Source: an uncultured Polaribacter sp. | GTDB lineage: Bacteria; Bacteroidota; Bacteroidia; Flavobacteriales; Flavobacteriaceae | Reading direction: 5' to 3' | NCBI GenBank assembly: GCA_947497755.1 | Contig: CANMHT010000002.1 | Location: forward strand, 558,001 to 622,000 | DNA: 64,000 bases | Part shown: positions 40,687 through 47,887 of the stretch, piece after piece | How the letters are laid out: every line of letters begins with the position of its first letter | Position numbering within the stretch: position 1 is the stretch's first letter | Position numbers and translations under genes: made by a program | Notes under the pieces: model-generated | Database searches by the model: none | What the model was told of the DNA's origin: nothing | The model's input: the letters and a program-made list of their open reading frames with translations, nothing else

Positions 40687-41193
40687 TTATTTATCAAAAT
40701 TCTTTGTTTTTGAGAAGTAATATTCAATTTCTGCATCCCAATTTGTAGAATTTGGACTGGTAGAGATGACTCTAAACTTAATATATCCATCTCTACATTT
40801 AGCCACATATAAATTGTCTTTTAACAAAGGTAAAATTGTTGGATTAGAATCCCAGTTTTCATCCGTAACAGAAGTAATTGTACTAAGATCATTGCCTGCT
40901 CCAATGTACTTTGTAGCATTTACTCCATTGTTTATTCCAGAATTTGTCCACCAAAGATAAACATCGTTGTTTTTATATGTACTATGCTCTCCGTTTCCAG
41001 GTTGCCATTTGGTTATTGAGCCATCCCATAACTGCGGACTTGTTTCTTCTTTAGCTTCTGAAAAATCAAAACCATTATGAGAAATAGTTGCTCTTTTATA
41101 ACCAGATGTTTCTACATCTTCATTGTTATTACTACAGCTAATATAAATAAAAAATGCACTAAATAGAAGGATGATAAGTTTATTTTGTTTCAT
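40687..41193 (-). CDS. Lipoprotein of unknown function
   Basis: 168 residues from ATG 41193. A longer frame runs upstream to a TTG at 41304, but the internal ATG gives a clean lipoprotein signal (MKQNKLIILL, lipobox IYISC), and an exact -7 promoter box sits inside that upstream stretch, so the longer start is rejected. The mature part has no recognised domain; it contains WDGSITKWQPGNGEHS and several Trp/Gly-rich strands. Probably an exported protein of small beta fold. Confidence 0.7.
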   Translation of the reverse strand: MKQNKLIILLFSAFFIYISCSNNNEDVETSGYKRATISHNGFDFSEAKEETSPQLWDGSITKWQPGNGEHSTYKNNDVYLWWTNSGINNGVNATKYIGAGNDLSTITSVTDENWDSNPTILPLLKDNLYVAKCRDGYIKFRVISTSPNSTNWDAEIEYYFSKTKNFDK

Positions 41194-41213
41194 GTTTTTA
41201 TAATCTTTTTTAG

Positions 41214-41221
41214 CAAATATA
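41214..41221 (-). promoter_or_regulatory. -7 promoter box of the lipoprotein gene
   Basis: Minus strand reads TATATTTG (exact TAnnTTTG), 20 bases before the ATG at 41193. It supports that start. Confidence 0.6.
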
Positions 41222-41243
41222 ATATAGAAGAAAAGTGCCTGCC

Positions 41244-41261
41244 ATACCTTAAATAAGGTAT
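41244..41261. promoter_or_regulatory. Palindrome ATACCTTA-AA-TAAGGTAT
   Basis: Perfect 8-base inverted repeat with a 2-base centre, in the gap between the lipoprotein gene (minus) and the PhnA-like gene (plus). Its centre lies about 30 bases upstream of the lipoprotein -7 box. The 7-2-7 spacing of TACCTTA half-sites resembles NarL/LuxR-type sites. Function inferred. Confidence 0.4.
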
Positions 41262-41354
41262 ATTTTAAAGTGCTTTTTTTCAAGGAAATGAAACAGGAAA
41301 TCAACCTATAGCTAGATAATTCTTTGTATTATTGCAGGCATAAAAAAGAACGAG

Positions 41355-41945
41355 ATGAGTGTATTACAAGATTTAGAAAATAGAAGCGGAAAACAGTGTG
41401 AATTTTGTGCATCAGCAGAGAATTTATCTGTTTATGAGATTAAACCCGTTTCAACCGGTGGAGTAGATGGTAGTGTATTGGCTTGTAGCACTTGTATTGA
41501 TCAAATTGAAAATCCAGAAAATACAGATGCAAATCATTGGCGTTGTTTAAATGATGCAATGTGGAGTGAGTTTAGAGCTGTAAAAGTAATCGCTTGGAGA
41601 ATGCTTTCGAGATTAAGAAAAGAAGGTTGGCCACAAGATTTATTGGAAATGATCTATTTAGAAGACGAAGATTTGCGTTTTGCTCAAGCTACTGGAGAAC
41701 ATTTAGATGAAAGTGAAAAAGTAATCCATAGAGATGCAAATGGAGCTATATTACAAGCAGGAGATTCTGTTGTTTTGATTAAAGATTTAAAAGTAAAAGG
41801 ATCTAGTATGATTGCAAAACAAGGAACTGCCGTTCGTAGAATTTCTTTAGACCGAGAAAATGCAAAATACATCGAAGGTAAAGTAGGTCCAACTCAGATT
41901 GTAATCATTACCGATTATGTAAAGAAAATGTCTGAAAAAGAATAG
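41355..41945 (+). CDS. PhnA-domain protein
   Basis: 196 residues. N-terminal zinc-ribbon-like part with CEFC (about 16-19) and CSTC (about 48-51), and a C-terminal PhnA/YjdM SH3-like domain: RDANGAILQAGDSVVLIKDLKVKGSS followed by GTAVRRISLD. PhnA was once linked to phosphonate use but YjdM proteins are now regarded as of unknown role. Cytoplasmic. Confidence 0.88.
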   Translation: MSVLQDLENRSGKQCEFCASAENLSVYEIKPVSTGGVDGSVLACSTCIDQIENPENTDANHWRCLNDAMWSEFRAVKVIAWRMLSRLRKEGWPQDLLEMIYLEDEDLRFAQATGEHLDESEKVIHRDANGAILQAGDSVVLIKDLKVKGSSMIAKQGTAVRRISLDRENAKYIEGKVGPTQIVIITDYVKKMSEKE

Positions 41946-41975
41946 GGACTCACTTCTTAATTTATCTATAAAATA

Positions 41976-43076
41976 CTAAAGCATATTTTGCTGTTTTTTA
42001 TAAAAGGCGTCAGCTTGTAATTGCATTAATTCACGAGCTTTCTTCTTTTTATAGGCATAGATTTCTTCCTCTTCAGAAATATCATCATATACTTTTTTAT
42101 TGATAACAATATCTGTTTTTAATAATTCGTTTCGTTGATCTACTTTTTGAGCCACCCAATTTTTAATAGCCGTATCGTTGTCTTCAATTTTAAAATCATA
42201 TTCGCCTTTAGGAGCAATTAACTTGGCAAAAATAGGTGAGGTTTCTATGGCTAAAAACAATAAGAAAATAAATAGCGAAGGCAATAAAGGAAGTTTTCCT
42301 AAAGCATTAATACGTGCCATTAATCCGTCAAAATTAGTAATGATGGGTTGAGTATTTGCCTCTTGGTTTTTTTGAGCATTCACAAGGTTTTTTAAGGCAG
42401 CTTCTTTTACCATAATCTTATTGTTATTGGCAATCTTAAGCTGTTTGAGCTCTGCTAAAGCGGCATCGTGTTTTTGTCTTTTTTCTGCATACACAGGTCC
42501 TTTTCCAACTAATAAAGTTCCTTTTCTTCCTTCGGCTTCTGCAATATAGGTTTCGTATAAAATATCCGTTTCTTTTTCTTTGGTAGCGATTTCGTTTTTT
42601 AAATTGGCAATGTCTTTATTGATTTGCTCAATTTCTGGCGTGTATTGTTTGGCAATTTGTGCTTTGTTATCTAAGGTCATTTGATTTTTTTCTTCTAACA
42701 ATACTTGGTTGATTTCCTTTTCAAATAACTTTAACTCCAGAGGTTTAGAAATAACCACCGCAATAATTATAGCTAAGATAATTCGCGGTGTAGCTTGTGC
42801 TAATTCTTTCCATTTATTGTCTCTCTTTTTTATAGTAGAAACGATAAATCGATCTAAATTAAAAATGAGTAATCCCCAAATAATTCCAAAAAATGCAGCG
42901 ATAAAATAGTTGTCAAAAACAGTATAAAGAGCATAGCTAGAAGCAATAAAAGCCATTACAGCAGTAAAGAATACGGTGGCACCAATACCAACATATTTAT
43001 TTTGTTCTCCGTCAGAGCAATCATTTATAATTGTAGTATCAACACCAGAACAAGTAAGGAAAAACTTTTTTAACAT
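41976..43076 (-). CDS. DUF4407 membrane protein
   Basis: 366 residues. Hydrophobic segments near residues 30-50, 55-75, 90-110 and 255-275, with a long coiled coil between (about 125-235, rich in Lys/Glu/Ala/Gln) that is probably extracytoplasmic. The motif NLDRFIVSTIKK after the second helix and the AIETSPIFAKLIAPKGEYD segment after the last are DUF4407 hallmarks. Function unknown. The leftover hydrophilic C-terminal tail lies in the cytoplasm by this topology. Confidence 0.82.
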   Translation of the reverse strand: MLKKFFLTCSGVDTTIINDCSDGEQNKYVGIGATVFFTAVMAFIASSYALYTVFDNYFIAAFFGIIWGLLIFNLDRFIVSTIKKRDNKWKELAQATPRIILAIIIAVVISKPLELKLFEKEINQVLLEEKNQMTLDNKAQIAKQYTPEIEQINKDIANLKNEIATKEKETDILYETYIAEAEGRKGTLLVGKGPVYAEKRQKHDAALAELKQLKIANNNKIMVKEAALKNLVNAQKNQEANTQPIITNFDGLMARINALGKLPLLPSLFIFLLFLAIETSPIFAKLIAPKGEYDFKIEDNDTAIKNWVAQKVDQRNELLKTDIVINKKVYDDISEEEEIYAYKKKKARELMQLQADAFYKKQQNML

Positions 43077-43131
43077 AAGAAGAAATTGAGTAGTTCTCTT
43101 ATTAGAACGATTTTATACTAGAAATGTTACA

Positions 43132-43161
43132 TAAAAAAGCCACTCATTTTGAGTGGCTTAG
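43132..43161 (-). terminator. Rho-independent terminator after the M56 gene
   Basis: On the minus strand a stem AAGCCACTCA/TGAGTGGCTT is followed by a T-run (TTTTTTAT), directly after the M56 gene stop at 43164. Confidence 0.8.
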
Positions 43162-43163
43162 GC

Positions 43164-45422
43164 TTAGTTATTCAAAGTTATATAAATGTGACTTATTTGG
43201 CCCTTTCCTTTTTTTATTGTTAGCGTTTTTAACTTGTTCGTAGGTAATTTTTCAACCTTCCTTTTCGATACTTTTTTATTATTGATATAGAAAACAATCT
43301 TATCAAAGTCTAAATCTTTAATAGATTTTAAATCAAGTACTTTTGTGGTTGATGAGTTTGTATTTTTTCTAGATTTTGCCAAGTCATCTTCTATTTCCTC
43401 TTCTTCAATAATCTCAATGACTTCTGTATTTTTAGGTTCTTCGATGATTTCTTCGACTTCTACCATTTCAATTTTATCTAAAACTTCAACTTCTTCTACT
43501 TCCTCTATTTCTTTAACCTCTTTGATTTCTTCAACAATAGGTATTTCAACTTCCTCGATTTCTTCAACAATAACTTCTTCTACTTCTTCTAATCTTTTTA
43601 CTTTTTTTAAAGGTGCTTTTTTAGAAAGTTTGCCTTTACTTTTTTTCTCAATTACTTCAATTTTTACGGGAACTTTTGATAGTATGGCAGCAGGTTTCTT
43701 TACTTTCTTTTTTTGAGAAGCATTCATCTTTGTGTACAACCTTTTTAAATAAATCACATTCGCTTTTCTATTTTTAGGTGTTTGCTGCACTTTTTTAGCC
43801 AAACGCTTATAAGTATATACGATATCCATTGGAGGTGGAGGCGGTAATAACTTTGTATTTACAGTAATCTTATAGTACTCATTTTGTCGAAGCATTTTAG
43901 TTATTTTTAAAACTAAATCTTCAGATACAGCCTTGTCTTTAGAAATAACTATATGCGATTTTTCTTTGTCAATTTTAGTACTTTCGAGTTGCTTAATTAA
44001 GTTAGAAATCTTAGTCACTTTATTGTTTACTAAAAGAGAACCGCTTTTATTGATAAAAATACGAACCACATTTTTAGTAACCCGTTGATTTCTTGCTTTT
44101 AGTTTTTTGAAAGAAGAATTTGTATGTAAATGTATTTGATATGGCTGTGGAAAACGCTTGCTTCTCGCAGTTTTAGTAACGCTACTTGCTGTATAGTATG
44201 AAAAATCGGTGTTTTTATAGTTGTTTAAAGTAGCGTTGCTTACTACTTTTCCATCAATCCAAACTGCATAGTTGCTTTGGTTTTTCCATGCATTAAATTG
44301 AGGTGTAGTTGGCACTTTCTTTTTATACGAAATTGGAGGTGGTGGAGGTACCACTTTAAAAATATCATCAACAGAATTTTGCTGACTAGCAGACATTTTT
44401 CTGTATAAGTTTTGCATTTCTATGATGTCTTTTTGCATAAAAACTTTTGCTTTTTTTGCACGACTCATTAATAAATTATAATGCCTCATTTCTTTTTTAG
44501 AAATGCCCTTTTTGTTTTGTTGTACTTCAATTATTTGAGGCTTTGATTTCTTTTCTTGGGCTTCAACCCTTTCTGCAAAGGCAAAAATGAACCCAGCTAC
44601 TAATGGAAAAACGAGTAGTTTTTTTAGTAGTATTTTAGTTTTTGAACTCGGTGTTGTCATCATGAGTAATCTTTTTTTTGTGAGTGAATAATTTAAATTA
44701 CTGGCCAAGTAAATATTGTTGTGCTGAGCCGTTGTATTTAATAATACATGTTGGTACTCAGTAATGTTTTTATGTGATTTTATCACAGCATCATCCGCTA
44801 AAAACTCATGATTTAATTGTATGGCTTTTTTGTACAATCTAAATATAGGATTGAACCAAAAGAGGGTCTGTAAAATCTCTATAAATAATACATCTATAGA
44901 ATGTTTTTGATTTACATGTGCCAACTCATGTGTTAAAATTTGCTGCTCTACACTGTCTGTTTGGTAAGAATGCTTGTTGATAAATATATAATGTAAAAAG
45001 GTGTAAGGAATGATTCTCTCTTTTAATAAAACTACGGTAGCAGAAAAGTAGTTTACATTTTTATTATACTTTACTTTCTTTAGAATCTTAATTATTTTTT
45101 GGAATAAAAATAGTAGTAATATGCTACTGATAATTAAATATGCTCCATAAAAATAAGGTGTATAATCAAAAGGAGTAGCTGTAGTAATTTCTGTAGTATT
45201 CATCGGAACTGCAGTAAAATCTACTGATTTTGATGCAATTGGAGTTAGAGTTTCTGTTGGAGCTACTGTAATTGTAAATGTAGGAACTAAAAAAGAAAAA
45301 ACAATACTTCCTAATAAGTAGAAACGATTAAACTGATGCATCTTTTCTTTTTCTAAGAATATATGATATAGCCCTAAAAGCAATACCAAACAAAAAGTGG
45401 ATTTAAGAATATATACTAACAT
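43164..45422 (-). CDS. M56 (BlaR1-like) membrane metallopeptidase with ExbD-like and acidic-repeat C-terminus
   Basis: 752 residues. N-terminal membrane helices (about 5-25, 35-55, 90-110) carry a cytoplasmic M56 peptidase with HELAH at 165-169 and NHEFLADD near 204. A last helix (about 266-283) leads to a long C-terminal region. There is no penicillin-binding sensor domain. Instead the region holds proline-rich PPPPP stretches, an ExbD/TonB-like segment (RIFINKSGSLLVNN, with the KISNLIKQL helix) and a strongly acidic Glu/Val/Ile repeat (about 604-678). BlaR1-type proteins cleave the partner BlaI repressor on signal; the BlaI gene lies one base upstream. The signal sensed here is unknown. Confidence 0.87.
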   Translation of the reverse strand: MLVYILKSTFCLVLLLGLYHIFLEKEKMHQFNRFYLLGSIVFSFLVPTFTITVAPTETLTPIASKSVDFTAVPMNTTEITTATPFDYTPYFYGAYLIISSILLLFLFQKIIKILKKVKYNKNVNYFSATVVLLKERIIPYTFLHYIFINKHSYQTDSVEQQILTHELAHVNQKHSIDVLFIEILQTLFWFNPIFRLYKKAIQLNHEFLADDAVIKSHKNITEYQHVLLNTTAQHNNIYLASNLNYSLTKKRLLMMTTPSSKTKILLKKLLVFPLVAGFIFAFAERVEAQEKKSKPQIIEVQQNKKGISKKEMRHYNLLMSRAKKAKVFMQKDIIEMQNLYRKMSASQQNSVDDIFKVVPPPPPISYKKKVPTTPQFNAWKNQSNYAVWIDGKVVSNATLNNYKNTDFSYYTASSVTKTARSKRFPQPYQIHLHTNSSFKKLKARNQRVTKNVVRIFINKSGSLLVNNKVTKISNLIKQLESTKIDKEKSHIVISKDKAVSEDLVLKITKMLRQNEYYKITVNTKLLPPPPPMDIVYTYKRLAKKVQQTPKNRKANVIYLKRLYTKMNASQKKKVKKPAAILSKVPVKIEVIEKKSKGKLSKKAPLKKVKRLEEVEEVIVEEIEEVEIPIVEEIKEVKEIEEVEEVEVLDKIEMVEVEEIIEEPKNTEVIEIIEEEEIEDDLAKSRKNTNSSTTKVLDLKSIKDLDFDKIVFYINNKKVSKRKVEKLPTNKLKTLTIKKGKGQISHIYITLNN

Positions 45423-45423
45423 C

Positions 45424-45789
45424 TTATTTCTTTTTTATTTGTTGATCTATAATTGCACGTAACTCTTCTAATTCTTCTTTTGAAAGATTGGTTTCAGAGG
45501 TAAAGAATGAAGCAAATTGAGGAGCAGAATTGTTAAAAAAGTTTTTAATCAATCCGTTTACATGTTTAGAGAAGTAGTCATTTTTCTTCACTAAAGGAAA
45601 GTATTCTCTCGATTTACCATACAATTTATAATCAATAAAACCTTTATCGTTCATGCGCTTTAATAAAGTAGCTACCGTGGTAGTAGCAGGTTTTGGCTCA
45701 GGAAAGTCTTCTAATAAGTCTTTCATAAAAGCTTTTTCCCTTTTCCATAAATATTGCATTACTTGTTCTTCGGTTTTTGATAATTGCAT
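45424..45789 (-). CDS. BlaI/MecI-family transcriptional repressor
   Basis: 121 residues, the usual length. Winged helix N-terminal part (SKTEEQVMQYLWKREKAFMKDLL, then TTVATLLKRMNDKGFIDYK) and a short dimerisation helix at the C-terminus. It represses its own operon until cleaved by the M56 partner encoded one base downstream. Two TACA/TGTA operators lie upstream, overlapping its promoter. Confidence 0.93.
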   Translation of the reverse strand: MQLSKTEEQVMQYLWKREKAFMKDLLEDFPEPKPATTTVATLLKRMNDKGFIDYKLYGKSREYFPLVKKNDYFSKHVNGLIKNFFNNSAPQFASFFTSETNLSKEELEELRAIIDQQIKKK

Positions 45790-45813
45790 TCTTCTACGTT
45801 TTTAGAATTAACT

Positions 45814-45852
45814 CTACAAATGTAGAAATAAATTTTAATTCTACAAGTGTAG
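45814..45852. promoter_or_regulatory. Twin BlaI operators overlapping the blaI promoter
   Basis: CTACAAATGTAG (45814-45825) and CTACAAGTGTAG (45841-45852) are two dyads with the TACA/TGTA BlaI core, 27 bases apart. On the minus strand the first holds an exact -7 box (TACATTTG, 45824-45817) and the second holds a TTG -33 element (45846-45844) at 19-base spacing. A bound repressor would cover both promoter elements. Confidence 0.85.
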
Positions 45853-45885
45853 AGATTGAAAAATTTTTAAACCTATCTTTTTTAG

Positions 45886-45893
45886 TACATTTG
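45886..45893 (+). promoter_or_regulatory. -7 promoter box of the cyclophilin gene
   Basis: TACATTTG (TAnnTTTG), 35 bases before the ATG at 45929. The nearer BlaI operator ends about 33 bases upstream, so the repressor could also affect this promoter. Confidence 0.55.
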
Positions 45894-45928
45894 TTTCAAC
45901 AAAAAACGAACCAATAATAAATTACCAA

Positions 45929-46552
45929 ATGAAAAGAATACTCTTTTTAGTAGCTATTGTTTTAATTGCTGCTTGTGCACCTAAAAAATTTAATGAAAAG
46001 TGGTTAACAAAAGAAGCGCCACACACTTTTAAAGCCAGATTCGAAACCACGCAAGGAAACTTTGACATTGTTGCAAGAAGAGCTTGGTCTCCAAAAGGAG
46101 TAGATAGGTTGTATCAATTAATAAAGTATGGTTATTATAAAGATATTGCTATTTTTAGAGTTGTTCCAAATTTTGTAGCACAATTCGGAATCCATAATGA
46201 TTCATTAACCAATGTAAGTTGGAGAAAAGGGATTGATGACGAACCTGTATTAGTAAAAAATGATTCTATGGCAATTTCATTTGCACGTGGAGGAAAAAGA
46301 ACTAGATCTAATCAGATTTTTATCAATTTAAAAGACAACCACAGATTAGATGAAATAGAATATTCTGGTGTAAAAGGATTTCCTGTGATTGCAAAAGTTA
46401 TTGCTGGGCAAGAAAACATATTAAAGTTTTATGATGGCTATGGAGATCGTTTAGGAAGAAAACAAGATTCTATTAACAAATACGGAAATGATTTTCTAAA
46501 AAGAAAGTTTCCAAAAGTAGATTATATTAAAAAGGCCTACTTTATAAAATAA
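45929..46552 (+). CDS. Cyclophilin-type peptidyl-prolyl isomerase lipoprotein
   Basis: 207 residues. Lipobox IAAC. Cyclophilin core: TTQGNFDI, FRVVPNFVAQFG (the catalytic FRxxxxFxxQ pattern), and ARGGKRTRSNQIFINLKDN. Catalyses cis/trans isomerisation of proline peptide bonds, in the periplasm by its signal. The cluster elsewhere is rich in proline peptidases, but this gene is not close enough to be tied to them. It ends at a bidirectional terminator. Confidence 0.92.
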   Translation: MKRILFLVAIVLIAACAPKKFNEKWLTKEAPHTFKARFETTQGNFDIVARRAWSPKGVDRLYQLIKYGYYKDIAIFRVVPNFVAQFGIHNDSLTNVSWRKGIDDEPVLVKNDSMAISFARGGKRTRSNQIFINLKDNHRLDEIEYSGVKGFPVIAKVIAGQENILKFYDGYGDRLGRKQDSINKYGNDFLKRKFPKVDYIKKAYFIK

Positions 46553-46580
46553 AAAAAGCGCTCATTTGAGCGCTTTTTTT
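46551..46580. terminator. Bidirectional terminator
   Basis: Perfect 14-base inverted repeat (A-run plus GCGCTCA, then TGAGCGC plus T-run) between the cyclophilin gene (plus) and the membrane protein gene (minus), both of which end within it. Confidence 0.88.
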
Positions 46581-47814
46581 ATTTATTCAAAGGATATTCA
46601 TTAATCCAATGAAAACCTCTTGAGGTTAAAAGAAAATCTTGTTTTGTTTTACGATTCAATTCAATTTCTAAAGTGTCTTTATTGATTATACCTCTTAAAA
46701 ATAAACGCTGTTCATTAGATAAACGGTAATCGAATTTAGAATCAATAGAATCTTTGCTAAAAACAATACTTTTAGCAATTGTATCAATCTTAGTTTTGTA
46801 GTATACAATAGAATCATTCATCATCTGAATTCCCATGGCACCTTTATAACTTACCACAAGGTTTTTCCAACGTTTGTCATCATCATTTGAAGAAATGTCT
46901 GTTTCTGTATTCTTTTTAAAAGAATTTACTTGCCAAATACCTGCCATATATGGATTTAAACGCTCCATAAAGCGTTCGCTTCTAGAAACAGAAGTAGAAC
47001 TGAAAAACCAAATAAAAAGACTTACTACTGCTATTTTTACAATAGGAATTACCTTGGTAGCTTCTTTATTTCGTTTTGGGTAAATGCTCACTTCTTTGGG
47101 AGTTTTGTTTAAAAACAAAAAGCTAAAAAAACGATTAAAATCACTTAATAAAACAATACAAGAAAAAGCCAATAAATGAAAAGAGAAAAGTTTTACAGGA
47201 ATGTCAAAACATAAGTTCATGATAAAAACTTGTGTCATTACTGCTACAGCAACCATGGCACCTAAAGTTTGAGTCCTTCTAGAAATTAGTAACAAAGCAG
47301 CTAAAACTTCCATTCCACCAGCAAACATGCTATATCCTTTAGAGAAACCCATAAAAACCCAAGCCAATCTCATCGGAGACATTTCTCCTAAAGGTTGAAT
47401 GAGTTGCGAATAGGTAGGCGGAATCATTTGTATATGAAATACTTTAATAATTCCGTATACTAATAAATAATACACCAAAACAATTCTAAGAAAAACCAAA
47501 AATCCATAGTTCATATTGTTGTATGATGCACGTTTGGCATCAACAATAGACCAAATAAGAGTACTTAGCAATGCAATAAAAAAGAGGAGAACAATTAATA
47601 AATATTGATAGGTTGTATCTCCGCTTCCATAGCCTTTAGATGAAAAATCACGCGTAATTGAAAAGATATTTTTAGCAATCCAATGTATTGGGCTGTTCCA
47701 TAAGGCATTTAACAATCCAGAAAAAGCATAGAGTACACAGTAACTAAATAAAAAGCGAAAGCTAAGTTTGTTGGTTAAACTCCATTGTTCTTTGTAGGCG
47801 CGAGTAAAAATCAT
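46579..47814 (-). CDS. Multi-helix membrane protein, DoxX-like central region
   Basis: 411 residues. At least seven hydrophobic segments in the first 270 residues, including a DoxX-like stretch (MEVLAALLLISRRTQTLGAMVAV), then a soluble C-terminal domain of about 130 residues with beta-strand character and no recognised family. The C-terminal domain, DSIVYYKTKIDT followed by RLFLRGIINKD, resembles Bacteroidota lipid- or carbohydrate-related tail domains only loosely. Function unknown. Confidence 0.6.
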   Translation of the reverse strand: MIFTRAYKEQWSLTNKLSFRFLFSYCVLYAFSGLLNALWNSPIHWIAKNIFSITRDFSSKGYGSGDTTYQYLLIVLLFFIALLSTLIWSIVDAKRASYNNMNYGFLVFLRIVLVYYLLVYGIIKVFHIQMIPPTYSQLIQPLGEMSPMRLAWVFMGFSKGYSMFAGGMEVLAALLLISRRTQTLGAMVAVAVMTQVFIMNLCFDIPVKLFSFHLLAFSCIVLLSDFNRFFSFLFLNKTPKEVSIYPKRNKEATKVIPIVKIAVVSLFIWFFSSTSVSRSERFMERLNPYMAGIWQVNSFKKNTETDISSNDDDKRWKNLVVSYKGAMGIQMMNDSIVYYKTKIDTIAKSIVFSKDSIDSKFDYRLSNEQRLFLRGIINKDTLEIELNRKTKQDFLLTSRGFHWINEYPLNK

Positions 47815-47854
47815 AACATCTTGTTTTACAGGTGAATTTACTAAATAATTTGAA

Positions 47855-47885
47855 TAAAAAAAGCCACTCTAACGAGTGGCCTTTT
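47855..47885 (-). terminator. Terminator after the S9 peptidase gene
   Basis: Minus-strand stem GCCACTC/GAGTGGC followed by a T-run, directly after the S9 gene stop at 47888. Confidence 0.8.
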
Positions 47886-47887
47886 GT

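Noticed and set aside
41194..41304. Upstream extension of the lipoprotein gene to a TTG at 41304
   Set aside because: An exact -7 promoter box (41214-41221) lies inside the extension and the ATG at 41193 gives a clean lipoprotein signal.
43345..43716. Open frame of 123 codons on the plus strand rich in Ser, Ile and Thr
   Set aside because: It is the antisense shadow of the Glu/Val/Ile tract of the M56 protein; composition explains it and there is no start context or family.
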